Source of the DNA: Chitinophagaceae bacterium UBA1946
GTDB taxonomy: Bacteria > Bacteroidota > Bacteroidia > Chitinophagales > Chitinophagaceae
Reading direction: 5' to 3'
DNA: 64,000 nt
NCBI GenBank assembly: GCA_002336815.1
Contig: DDEU01000009.1
Span: 28,190-92,189 of the forward strand
Below, in pieces: positions 8,935 through 18,100 of this stretch. The translations under genes and the position numbers were made by a program. Numbering within the stretch: the first letter of the stretch is position 1; every line of letters starts with the position of its first letter. The notes beneath the pieces are model-generated. The model was not told where the DNA came from and searched no databases. It saw nothing but the letters and a program-made list of their open reading frames with translations.

Positions 8935-10326
8935 ATGAACAAACAGTTAAAAAGTTACTTACAAAAAATATTAATAGCACTAGACCTTGCGGCACTGAAT
9001 ATCGCTTTTTTTCTTTCGAGATTTATATTTGAAGCCCGTATTGCAGACAACTCCTTTAAATCTTACCTCGAATTCTGGATGGTGATCAACGCATTTTGGG
9101 TGCTGATCGCATTTGTATGCAGAACCTATTCAGACAGCAATATCATCAACTTTGAAAGTTTCACCAAGCGTACAGCCCAGGTGTACTTGCTTTGGCTCAT
9201 CGCTACCCTCTTCTACCTTTTCTTTTCACGGCAGTTTGAAGTATCCAGGTTCTTTACCATCGTTACCATTATTATTTTCGGGCTCAGCCTTTTCCTGAAC
9301 CGCTTCCTCTACCTCGGTATCCAGAACTATTTTAAAAAACGGAACCAGCTTTTTAATAAAGTGCTCATCATCGGCTACAATGAAACTGCCAAAAAACTGG
9401 AAAATTATTTCGAGGAAGAAGGATTTAATGCGCATTTACTGGGTTTTATTGAAGACGAGACCAATGTGCAGGAACTTACCCGCCACCCCATAATATCCGA
9501 CATCAAGAATACCATTCAAACAGCGATAGAAATGGATGTGCAGGAGATATTTTCCACCATCACCCCTGAACAGAATAAAGACATTTACACGATCATGAAC
9601 AAGGCCGAATCGGAGTGCATCCGGTTTAAGGTGGTTCCGGATCTTTCCATATTTGTGAACAAGCCCGTTATCATTAATTATGTGAGAGACCTGCCGGTAC
9701 TGTCGCTCAGGAGCGAACCGCTGGATGATGTGGGCAACCGTTTTAAAAAGAGAACCCTTGATGTGATCATCAGTGCTCTGGTTGTGGTATTTGTACTTTC
9801 CTGGCTGGTGCCATTGCTTGGCCTGCTCATTATGCTGGAATCCAAAGGCCCCATTTTCTTTTCACAGGTACGCTCGGGCAGGAATAACAAAACCTTCAGG
9901 TGCCTTAAGTTCAGAAGTATGGCAGTAAACAAGGATTCCGATACCAAGCAGGCTACCAAGAATGACAAACGCATTACCAGGATCGGAAAGTTCATCCGCA
10001 AAACAAGTTTGGATGAGTTTCCACAGTTCATCAATGTGCTTAAAGGTGAAATGAGCCTTGTTGGACCAAGGCCACACATGGTAAAACACACCACCGATTA
10101 TTCCAAGATCGTTGACCAGTTTATGATAAGGCAGTTCCTGAAGCCAGGCATTACCGGCTGGGCACAGGTAAACGGGCTTAGAGGGGAGATCACGGATAAT
10201 GAGCAGATCATTAACAGGGTGAATGAAGACCTTTGGTACCTGGAGAACTGGACCATCTGGCTTGATCTACGCATCATGTTCCTTACAGTATACAAAGTAT
10301 TTAAGGGGGATGAAAAAGCATTTTAA
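8935..10326 (+). CDS. polyprenyl-phosphate sugar phosphotransferase (WcaJ/WbaP-like)
   Basis: 463 residues, inner membrane. It is expected to transfer a sugar-1-phosphate from a UDP-sugar to undecaprenyl phosphate, the first step in building an exopolysaccharide or capsule unit. The N-terminus has about four membrane helices (14-120), then a Rossmann-like CoA-binding domain (KVLIIGYNETAKKL). One more hydrophobic segment (278-305) precedes the catalytic bacterial sugar-transferase domain: FFSQVRSGRNNKTFRCLKFR, TSLDEFPQFINVLKGEMSLVGPRP and LKPGITGWAQVNGLRG. Those are the hallmark KFRSM, DElPQ, GPRP and PGiTGwaQVnG motifs. No other glycosyltransferase, flippase or polymerase gene is nearby. Its neighbours are the FkbH/ACP/MBOAT cassette, so the acyl group may be placed on the glycan this enzyme initiates (inference). 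Confidence 0.9.
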   Translation: MNKQLKSYLQKILIALDLAALNIAFFLSRFIFEARIADNSFKSYLEFWMVINAFWVLIAFVCRTYSDSNIINFESFTKRTAQVYLLWLIATLFYLFFSRQFEVSRFFTIVTIIIFGLSLFLNRFLYLGIQNYFKKRNQLFNKVLIIGYNETAKKLENYFEEEGFNAHLLGFIEDETNVQELTRHPIISDIKNTIQTAIEMDVQEIFSTITPEQNKDIYTIMNKAESECIRFKVVPDLSIFVNKPVIINYVRDLPVLSLRSEPLDDVGNRFKKRTLDVIISALVVVFVLSWLVPLLGLLIMLESKGPIFFSQVRSGRNNKTFRCLKFRSMAVNKDSDTKQATKNDKRITRIGKFIRKTSLDEFPQFINVLKGEMSLVGPRPHMVKHTTDYSKIVDQFMIRQFLKPGITGWAQVNGLRGEITDNEQIINRVNEDLWYLENWTIWLDLRIMFLTVYKVFKGDEKAF

Positions 10327-10420
10327 TACGGCCCGTGCGATTGCTTTTTATGCCAATCTTAAAAAATCAACATCGGCCTGTTCAGCCTTAACCAATGTTC
10401 AAACATTATCAGGCTCAAAT

Positions 10421-10452
10421 ATTGGCCAATCGCAGGAATAGCTATATTTTTG
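10421..10452 (+). promoter_or_regulatory. upstream promoter candidate for the FkbH cassette
   Basis: ATTG (10421-10424), a 20-base spacer, and TATTTTTG (10445-10452). The -7 box is perfect and the -33 box is one base off TTTG. It lies 126 bases before the FkbH-like start codon, leaving a leader of about 120 bases. Confidence 0.45.
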
Positions 10453-10517
10453 ACGCACTCAAACTCATCCCCAACCCGGGTTGTTCTTAATTTTCAACGC
10501 TCAAATAAGGAAATGGG

Positions 10518-10548
10518 TTTTAATGCGTTATTAGTGGGCTTATTTTTG
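10518..10548 (+). promoter_or_regulatory. proximal promoter candidate for the FkbH cassette
   Basis: TTTT (10518-10521), a 19-base spacer, and TATTTTTG (10541-10548). The -7 box is perfect and the -33 box is one base off. It ends 30 bases before the ATG. Together with the upstream candidate it suggests that the four-gene cassette is transcribed separately from the sugar transferase. Confidence 0.55.
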
Positions 10549-10578
10549 AAGTATACACTATAACAATCAACAATATTT

Positions 10579-12303
10579 ATGGCAACATTTGCTGAATTAA
10601 AGAAGAATTTAAAAAAAGATTATACCGGGCTAACGGCTGTTAAAGTGGCTTTGCTGGGCGATTCGGCTACCCAGTTGCTGTCGCAGGCTTTGCGTGGCGC
10701 CGCCTGGGCCGAGGGGCTTGACCTGCAGATATGGGAAGCGGATTTTAACCAGGTAGAGCGACAGGTATTTGATGAAGGAAGCGAATTGTACGAATACGAA
10801 CCACAGATTGTGATCGTATTTCAAAGCTCCCATAAACTACTCGGCACCTACAATAAGTTGAAGCCCGAAGCCTACTCTTCCCTTGCCTCCAACAGGCTGG
10901 AACTGATCGGCAATATTTACAGTCAGCTCAGTTCGAAACTCAAAGCCAAGATCATCTATTTCAATTATACTGAGATTGATGATGCCGTATTTGGTAATTA
11001 CGCAGGCAAAATCGAATCCTCCTTTTTATTCCAGTTGAGGAAACTGAACTACGAACTGATGCAGTTTGCGGCACCATTTGCCGATTTCTTTTTGTGTGAT
11101 ATTTCCTCCGTGCAGAACAGGTGGGGTAAAAATAATTTTTTCCAGAGCTCCATTTACATCAATACCGAAATGGTGCTGAGCATGGAAGTGATCCCCGATG
11201 TAGCCGCCAAAACGGTGTCGTTGATCAAGACCATGTATGGCAGGTTTAACAAATGCGTTATCCTTGATCTGGACAATACTACCTGGGGTGGCATCATCGG
11301 CGACGATGGCCTCGAAAACATCCAGGTTGGAAGTCTTGGTATCGGTAAAGCATTCACTGAGTTCCAGTACTGGGTAAAAAAACTAAAGAACAGGGGCATC
11401 ATCCTGGCAGTGTGCAGTAAGAATACCGAATCCATTGCCAAAGAGCCTTTTGAAAAGCACCCGGATATGGTGCTGCACCTGGAAGACATCGCTGTGTTTG
11501 TTGCCAACTGGGAAACCAAGGTGGACAATATCCGGCACATACAGGCCATCCTGAATATCGGGTTTGATTCGATGGTATTTTTAGATGACAATCCTTTTGA
11601 AAGAAATATCGTAAGGGAAAATATCAAAGGCATTACCGTACCGGAATTGCCGGAAGATCCTGCCGAATACCTGGAATACCTCTACAGTCTGAACCTGTTT
11701 GAAACCATTTCGTTTTCCAATGAAGATGCGGAACGTACCAAACAATACCAGGTAGAGGCACAAAGAACTGCCTTGCTGAAAAGCTTTACCAGCGAAGATG
11801 ATTTTTTGCAGAACCTGCAGATGGTATCGCTCGTAGAACCTTTTAATAAATTCAACACGCCAAGGGTGGCACAGCTTTCTCAAAGAAGCAACCAGTTCAA
11901 CCTGCGGACAGTCAGGTATATCGAAAGCGATATTGAAGCCATTGGCATTGATGAAAGCTACGCTCCCTTCACTTTTACGCTGGAAGATAAATTTGGTGAT
12001 AATGGGCTGATCTGTATCATCATCCTGAAAAAAGAAAGCAGTGATACACTTTTTATAGAAACATGGCTCATGAGTTGCCGTGTGTTGAAAAGAGGGATGG
12101 AAAATTTCACATTGAACACCCTGGTAAATTATGCCCGTGCAAACGGCTTTAAATACCTGAAAGGTGAATACATACCAACAGCAAAAAATGAGATGGTGAA
12201 AGAACACTATCAAAAACTGGGCTTTGAGGAAAAGGACGGTTACTGGATGCTGGACGCAGAAAATTACACAGATAAAAAATGTTTTATAACAACAAAAAAC
12301 TAA
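10579..12303 (+). CDS. FkbH-like HAD-IIIC phosphatase/acyltransferase
   Basis: 574 residues, cytoplasmic. Three parts are visible. An N-terminal SGNH-like domain has VALLGDSATQLL (Ser29 in the GDS motif). A central HAD-IIIC domain has ILDLDNTTWGG (D230, D232), VCSKN and FLDDNPFER. A C-terminal GNAT-like domain (about 390-574) includes SQRSNQFNLRT and IETWLMSCRVLKRGMENF. This is the architecture of FkbH/BryA/OzmB-type proteins, which take 1,3-bisphosphoglycerate, dephosphorylate it and load glyceryl onto an acyl carrier protein. The ACP gene begins 4 bases after its stop, fitting that role. Further downstream are an MBOAT acyltransferase and an SGNH protein rather than polyketide synthase genes, so the acyl-ACP is probably used for surface-glycan modification (inference). 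The exact acyl group cannot be read from sequence. Confidence 0.85.
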   Translation: MATFAELKKNLKKDYTGLTAVKVALLGDSATQLLSQALRGAAWAEGLDLQIWEADFNQVERQVFDEGSELYEYEPQIVIVFQSSHKLLGTYNKLKPEAYSSLASNRLELIGNIYSQLSSKLKAKIIYFNYTEIDDAVFGNYAGKIESSFLFQLRKLNYELMQFAAPFADFFLCDISSVQNRWGKNNFFQSSIYINTEMVLSMEVIPDVAAKTVSLIKTMYGRFNKCVILDLDNTTWGGIIGDDGLENIQVGSLGIGKAFTEFQYWVKKLKNRGIILAVCSKNTESIAKEPFEKHPDMVLHLEDIAVFVANWETKVDNIRHIQAILNIGFDSMVFLDDNPFERNIVRENIKGITVPELPEDPAEYLEYLYSLNLFETISFSNEDAERTKQYQVEAQRTALLKSFTSEDDFLQNLQMVSLVEPFNKFNTPRVAQLSQRSNQFNLRTVRYIESDIEAIGIDESYAPFTFTLEDKFGDNGLICIIILKKESSDTLFIETWLMSCRVLKRGMENFTLNTLVNYARANGFKYLKGEYIPTAKNEMVKEHYQKLGFEEKDGYWMLDAENYTDKKCFITTKN

Positions 12304-12307
12304 ACAA

Positions 12308-12547
12308 ATGGACAGGCAAGAAATATTGAACCAGGTAACACAGGTTTTCATAGATACACTGGATGAAGATAATATTACGTTAACTGAAAGCACTAGCGCC
12401 GATGATGTGGAAGGATGGGATTCACTAACCCATGTGCAACTGGTAGTGGCTGTTGAAAAAAAATTTAAGATCCGTTTTGCTGCCAAAGAGATCCAAAGCT
12501 GGAAGAATGTTGGCGAGCTGGTGAACAGCATCAGCAGCAAATTATAA
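12308..12547 (+). CDS. acyl carrier protein
   Basis: 79 residues, an acidic four-helix carrier protein. The phosphopantetheine attachment serine is Ser39 in GWDSLTHVQLVVAVE, the usual DSL motif. It is not the fatty-acid ACP, judging from its sequence (EGWDSL, typical of stand-alone carriers paired with FkbH) and its location. The start lies 4 bases after the FkbH-like stop, so the two are almost certainly co-translated. The partner loading enzyme should be the upstream protein and the acceptor the downstream MBOAT protein. Confidence 0.9.
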   Translation: MDRQEILNQVTQVFIDTLDEDNITLTESTSADDVEGWDSLTHVQLVVAVEKKFKIRFAAKEIQSWKNVGELVNSISSKL

Positions 12548-12636
12548 TACGTTTTTCCTGTAACAACCCGTTACAACCCTACTCCATATCCGCTTTTGAA
12601 AACTGATTGTTGATCTGATAAATCAAGCAAACGGAT

Positions 12637-14088
12637 ATGGTATTTAATTCAATAGAATTTGTAATTTTCTTTGTTGTCACACTCGTTCTTTACTATCTCA
12701 TCCCGGGTAAGTACCGCTGGCTATGGATATTGTTGGCAAGTACTTTCTTTTATGGCTACGCCAAACCTTCCTATCTCCCGGTACCTGTTGGCATAGCCTT
12801 GTTTGCCTATTTTGCAGGGATACAAATTGAGCGTGCAGGTTACGAAAAAAAGACCCGTCAGTATTTCATCATCAGTGTAGCCGCCATCATTGGCCTGCTG
12901 GTGTTTTTTAAATACACTAATTTTTTTACAGAAAGCACTACCGGTTTTGTAAACTTCGTAAAAGCGAAAATATTTCACTCCGGCAACAGCATCAGCAATA
13001 ACCTGCTGATCAATATTGCAGCGCCACTTGGCATTTCCTATATCACCTTCCAGGCGATCGGTTACCTCATAGAAATAAAGCGTGGCAGTCACCCTGCTGA
13101 AAAGCACTTCGGGCATTTTGCCAGCTACCTCTTATTTTTCCCTAAAATAATCGCAGGTCCTGTAGAAAGGGCCCACCACTTTTTACCACAATTAAAAGAA
13201 CCCCATCCTTTCAATTACGAGCTGTTTACTGCAGGTGCAAAACAGGTATTGTGGGGCCTGTTTAAAAAGATCGTGATCGCAGACAGGATCGCCATTTATG
13301 TAAACGCTGTGTTCAATAACCATGAACATCATTCCGGCATTACACTGATCGTAGCATCCATCTTTTATGTATTCCAGATCTATGCAGATTTTTCAGGCTA
13401 CACAGATATGGCCCTGGGCTTTGCCAAAATGCTGGGCTTTGACCTGATGCCGAATTTTAACCGGCCATTGCTGGCAAAATCGGTAACTGAGTTCTGGCGC
13501 AAATGGCACATGTCTTTATCCACCTGGTTTGGTGAATATTTTTATACGCCCATTGCTATTGAAAAAAGGGAATGGGGCAACCTCGGCGTTATCTATGCTT
13601 CCTTTGTAACCTTTACAGTGCTGGGCTTTTGGCATGGCGCCAACTGGACCTTCATCGTTTTTGGTGCTTTGCAGGGATTCATTCTTTCCATCGAAATTTT
13701 TACAAGGAGAGAAAGAAAAGACATGAGAAAGCGGATCCCAAAATGGCTGAATGATGGCGGGGGCATTCTTTTTACCTTTGGGTATTTCACCCTCTCCTCT
13801 ATCTTCTTCAGGGCAGACACGGTAACTGATGCCATGCAGATCATCAAAAAAATACTGAGCTTCAGCGGACCTTTATACACTGAAAGCACTTCCATTATTC
13901 TCTTTTTGCTGCTGGCGGTTTTTTATCTCACTGCCTACGAATTCAAAGAAGAATTCTTTGAAAAGAAATTCTCTTTGTCCAACAACAGATACTGGCTGGT
14001 ACGCAACTCTTACTATTGTGTACTGATCGTTATCTTACTCGAAACCGCCGTATTTGACGGCGGCGAATTCATCTATTTCCAATTTTAA
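12637..14088 (+). CDS. MBOAT-family membrane O-acyltransferase (AlgI/DltB-like)
   Basis: 483 residues with about 11 membrane helices. It belongs to the group that passes an acyl group across the membrane to an extracytoplasmic acceptor (AlgI with acetyl for alginate, DltB with D-alanyl from an ACP for teichoic acid). Visible family motifs are PLGISYITFQAIGYLIEIKR, FPKIIAGPVERA, YADFSGYTDMALGFAKMLGF, FNRPLLAKSVTEFWRKWHMS and GFWHGANWTFIVFG, with the catalytic His in WHGANW. It starts 89 bases after the ACP gene and is followed 10 bases later by an SGNH protein. The ACP next door makes a DltB-like use of an ACP-bound donor more likely than acetyl-CoA (inference). Confidence 0.9.
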   Translation: MVFNSIEFVIFFVVTLVLYYLIPGKYRWLWILLASTFFYGYAKPSYLPVPVGIALFAYFAGIQIERAGYEKKTRQYFIISVAAIIGLLVFFKYTNFFTESTTGFVNFVKAKIFHSGNSISNNLLINIAAPLGISYITFQAIGYLIEIKRGSHPAEKHFGHFASYLLFFPKIIAGPVERAHHFLPQLKEPHPFNYELFTAGAKQVLWGLFKKIVIADRIAIYVNAVFNNHEHHSGITLIVASIFYVFQIYADFSGYTDMALGFAKMLGFDLMPNFNRPLLAKSVTEFWRKWHMSLSTWFGEYFYTPIAIEKREWGNLGVIYASFVTFTVLGFWHGANWTFIVFGALQGFILSIEIFTRRERKDMRKRIPKWLNDGGGILFTFGYFTLSSIFFRADTVTDAMQIIKKILSFSGPLYTESTSIILFLLLAVFYLTAYEFKEEFFEKKFSLSNNRYWLVRNSYYCVLIVILLETAVFDGGEFIYFQF

Positions 14089-14098
14089 AATTTACGGC

Positions 14099-15043
14099 AT
14101 GCTCAATAAAACTTTTAATAAGAAACACTGGAGCAGCTACCTGTTGCAGGCGGCGGTGTTTCTTGTTATGGTATTTGTTGCTGATCTTCTCGTTGGCAGC
14201 ATATTGAAATATTTTTACAAGAGGCAATCATCGGGCTGGGAATATGCTACCCGCTATTCGATGGAAGAAACGAAAGCGGATGTACTCGTATTCGGTGCCT
14301 CCAGGGCGCAGCAGCAATACATACCAACTTATATTGAAGACAGCCTGCAGCTTACCTGTTACAATGTTGGAAGAGATGGTACCCCATTCTTTTATCATTA
14401 TGCCATGCTGCAGGCTGTGCTTAAGCGTTATACACCGAAGATGATCATCCTGGATTGTGAATACGCAGCGCTTAAAAAGTCCTCCACCAGTTATGAACGT
14501 CTTTCTCCCCTGCTGCCCCTGTATGAAGATCATCCCGAAATTCAGCCGATCGTACAATTGAGAAGCCCTTTTGAAAAGTACAAGTTCATTTCGCATATTT
14601 ATCCTTACAATTCCATGATGTTCAAAATTGCCATTGCCAATCTTGAATCCAATAAAAAAGACAAGGAGGATATCAAAGGATATGTACCCATGACCGGAAG
14701 TTTGCATGAACCATTAAAAACCATTGACATCTCCGTTGCTTATCAACTGGACCCGATCAAAATAAACATGTTCCGCAAATTTGTTGACGAATGCCTGCAG
14801 CGCAAAATTGAATTGTACATTGTTTGTCCGCCCTACTACATGAATACTGTTGGCACGGATACTTCTTTTGCATTGTGCAGAACCATTGCCGCTGAGAAAA
14901 ACATCCGTTTCATCGATTATTCAAAAGATTCTTTGTTCTTAAAAAGCCCGCAATTATTTGATGATACCGTGCATGTAAACTTTAACGGTGCCAAAATATT
15001 TTCCCAAAAAATTGCCGGAGAACTGAAGCGAAGCAGAAATTGA
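14099..15043 (+). CDS. membrane-anchored SGNH/DltD-AlgX-like protein
   Basis: 314 residues from the ATG at 14099, chosen because it gives a normal membrane anchor (about 13-37) and starts 10 bases after the MBOAT stop. An upstream in-frame start would overlap that gene. The extracytoplasmic domain has VLVFGASRAQQQ (nucleophile candidate Ser68), YNVGRDGTPFFYHY, and DTVHVNFNGAKIFSQ near the end (Asp289 and His292), the SGNH catalytic layout. Such proteins pair with MBOAT enzymes (AlgJ/AlgX with AlgI, DltD with DltB) and are thought to complete transfer to the polymer. Sequence identity to named members is low. Confidence 0.75.
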   Translation: MLNKTFNKKHWSSYLLQAAVFLVMVFVADLLVGSILKYFYKRQSSGWEYATRYSMEETKADVLVFGASRAQQQYIPTYIEDSLQLTCYNVGRDGTPFFYHYAMLQAVLKRYTPKMIILDCEYAALKKSSTSYERLSPLLPLYEDHPEIQPIVQLRSPFEKYKFISHIYPYNSMMFKIAIANLESNKKDKEDIKGYVPMTGSLHEPLKTIDISVAYQLDPIKINMFRKFVDECLQRKIELYIVCPPYYMNTVGTDTSFALCRTIAAEKNIRFIDYSKDSLFLKSPQLFDDTVHVNFNGAKIFSQKIAGELKRSRN

Positions 15044-15131
15044 GTAGCCAGCTTCCAATTGATTTTAACCGGAACTGACATATTTTAACAGCATTCGCTT
15101 ACAATAGATTTCCCCTAACTACCGACCAGTA

Positions 15132-15172
15132 AAAAATAAAGAAGCCCCCTGGCAAGTGGGGGCTCTTTGTTG
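15132..15172. terminator. bidirectional terminator
   Basis: Stem AGCCCCC (15143-15149) / GGGGGCT (15158-15164), with CTTTGTTGT after it on the plus strand and a T-rich run on the minus strand (complement of AAAAAATAAAGA). It separates the convergent SGNH and beta-helix genes. Confidence 0.8.
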
Positions 15173-15197
15173 TGTACTTATTGAAATCCTGACTGCT

Positions 15198-18100
15198 CTA
15201 TTCGCTTAACACCGTCCTGGTGGCCTCATCTTCTTCAGTGAACATTTTGATGTAGTAAACGCCTTTGTTTACTGCTGCTATACTGTTCATCACGGTGTTG
15301 GTTCCGGGGTTTACATGCACCTGCTTTTTAAACACTACTCTTCCGGCCGCATCTACCGCCACGATATTCAGTAATTGTTGCTTGCTGCTGCTTACGGTTA
15401 ATTTTATCAAGCCGCTGCTTAAACTGATATCACCGGTAGTAAATGACTGGTTAGAGGGCTGGAACTGCACGGAAACGATATTGCTGTAAGAGAAGCTGCC
15501 GTCCCTGTCTACCATTTTCAGCCGGTAATAATTAATTCCTGCCGCCGGGTTATTATCCGTAAGCCTGTAATTATTCTCACGATTGGCATCGTTGCCAGAG
15601 GCTACACGCCCGATGCTTTCAAATTCTTTTCCGTTGATCTTTCTTTCAACAATATATTCCTGGCTGCTTATTTCAGAACTGGTTGTCCAATTGACATCAA
15701 CCCTGTTGTTATTCTTCGCTGCGGCAAAGCGTACCAGCCTTACCGGCAACACACTGGATACTGTAACAGTGATGGTATCCTTGCTGCTGTGCCCCTTGTT
15801 GTCCGTAACCCTTAGCTCAAATTTATATACACCAAGAATGAGTCCTGTTACTTTCGTGGATGCGGCACTGGTATTGGCAATAGTGAATGAGGCCGGGCCG
15901 GCAATTTTGGCCCAGGTGTAGGTGGTGATCACTGAGCCTGTTCCGGTTCCTGTTAACACAACACTGTCTGAAGGGAGGTAAACCACTTTATCTGCACCGG
16001 CGTTGGCAAGTGGCAGCGAATCGATCGGGCCTGCTTTTACCAATACCTGCGATGTGAAAGCAGGCAGCGTGATGGTGCCGTTGTAAACCGTACTGTCTAC
16101 TCCAATATATTTTGCATCCAGGGTAACTGTTTTTGCAGAGCCTGTAGCATTGTACTCAAAACGAACCTGGCTTGCAATGGTATTGATGGTGGCATTTACT
16201 TCATAAAATTCAACATCATCAATATAAGTGGTACCGGAGTTCTGCTCAATTTCTATTACAAGACTTGCACCCGCATCTGTGATTGGCGCATCAAATAAAA
16301 ACTCCTGTGTTGCTTTAGACGTACCAAAAGATTTCATTTGTGTTGGCACCAGGTTATTAAAAGGCGTAGCTGTTTTTCTTATGTAAGCCCTTACAATACC
16401 ATTGGGTGTTGTTCCCAGTGTTTTAAAGCGCAGCATATATCTTTTGGCGCTGCTCACCCCGCCCACAGGACTGTGAATAAGACTGTAACGATTGGCAAGC
16501 GGTGCTGCAAAATCCATTCTCAGGGAACCTGCTCCTGTGATCTTACTGGTATTGTCGAACGATACCGTTGTACTTGCGCCAAATAGCGTTAAACCGGTAA
16601 CATTCGAGGTAAATTGTGAATTGGTGAAGGCGTTGGTTCCAATGGTATTCACGATGGTGTAGGGCTGTATTTTCTGCGCAGGTCTTTTTGATCTTGCATC
16701 AAAGGTTGACAGGCTCCTCCAGCCATCTAAAGAATAAGGCGAGGTTTGCAGCAAAGGGCCGCCATCCGTATCATACATTTCAAACTGTATACCACCATCG
16801 GTAAATGTATTATAGTAATTACTGTCGATGCTGCCCAGTGAGCGTACATTATCCTGTATCGTAGTGGTTGAAGGCGAATTCAAACCACCGTTGGTATAAT
16901 AAATATTTCTTTGCGATTCGTTGTAAGGAAAAGAGATGTTCTTTTTTATATTCAGGTTGCTGATAGAACCCCAGGCCCAGCGGGTGAAACTAATATCCTG
17001 GATATTGTTGAAAAAAGTATTGTCCCTGATCGTTACACTTGCAGGGTTGTTACAGTGAATGCCGTTTTTGGTACTATTGAAAACAGTGTTACCGCTTACC
17101 AGCACATTCATGCTTCTGCCATCAAGATAAATACCGGCAACAAAAGGTGATGGAGAGTTGGTACCGTTGGGTGCTCCAACGCCGTTGCCGATGATATTAT
17201 TTCTTACAATGCGGTTGGTATAGGTAGCGCCCGGCAGCGCATCAGTACCGGCTGCATAAGTATAGATACCGCCATTATCGTGGGTGATGTTACAAAAATA
17301 ATTCACATAGTTCTTCTCCACCAAAACAGCGCTGCCATTAAATTGTATACCAGCGGCTCCCGCTGAGTCAACCACGTTATTCTGAATGGTACAGTTGCTG
17401 GTGACACCTACATAAATTCCTTTGTAATCAGAGTCGTCATAAAAAGATCCCATGCCTGCGATCTGCCCGTTGTTTCTCACCAGGCAATTCCTTACTGTTA
17501 CATTCGTAGTTGAATTACAAATGGCCTGTATAGAGTTAGAAAGACAATTGAATACCCTCACGCCGTCGACCAGCAGATCATTGGTACCGCTTGCATGGAT
17601 CGCCCTTGAACCAATGTTGGTGAAATCGCAGTTCTTTACAGTAATGTATCCACCAAAATAAGAATATACGCCACTCATGCCGGCTCCTTCAAAGTCAATC
17701 TCACTAACGCTTACGTATGACCTGTTATTGATATTGAGCAAGGTGTCAATGGTGCTCACTTTTACAGTGTACCCTGCAGGTGCATTGCTGCCGAAATACA
17801 TGTTAAGCATTTTGGCAGTGCTGTCGAAGAACCATTCGCCCATCTGGTCAAGCGTGCGGATATCATCCTGTATAAAATATCCAAAGCCGAGTTTTGCAGC
17901 AGCTGATGCACCTGCCCCACCGCCGTTGGCTTTTGTTCCGGTGCGGTAGTTGAATGTACCTCCAGCCTGGCTGGTAATGATGCACCGGTCGAGCTTCCAT
18001 CCGTTTTTCCTGATAATGAGTTCAGCACCGGTCCAGTTAACAGCGGCGGTCATTTCATTGTCGGTAATAGAAGTAGCAGTAGCCGCTTCAAAATTCAGGA

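Noticed and set aside
11581..12540. Minus-strand open frame of 319 codons
   Set aside because: It is antisense to the FkbH-like and ACP genes, which have clear domain motifs. The antisense product is Phe/Cys-rich and unrelated to known families.
14054..14098. 15-residue N-terminal extension of the first SGNH protein
   Set aside because: It overlaps the MBOAT coding region; the ATG at 14099 is a better fit.
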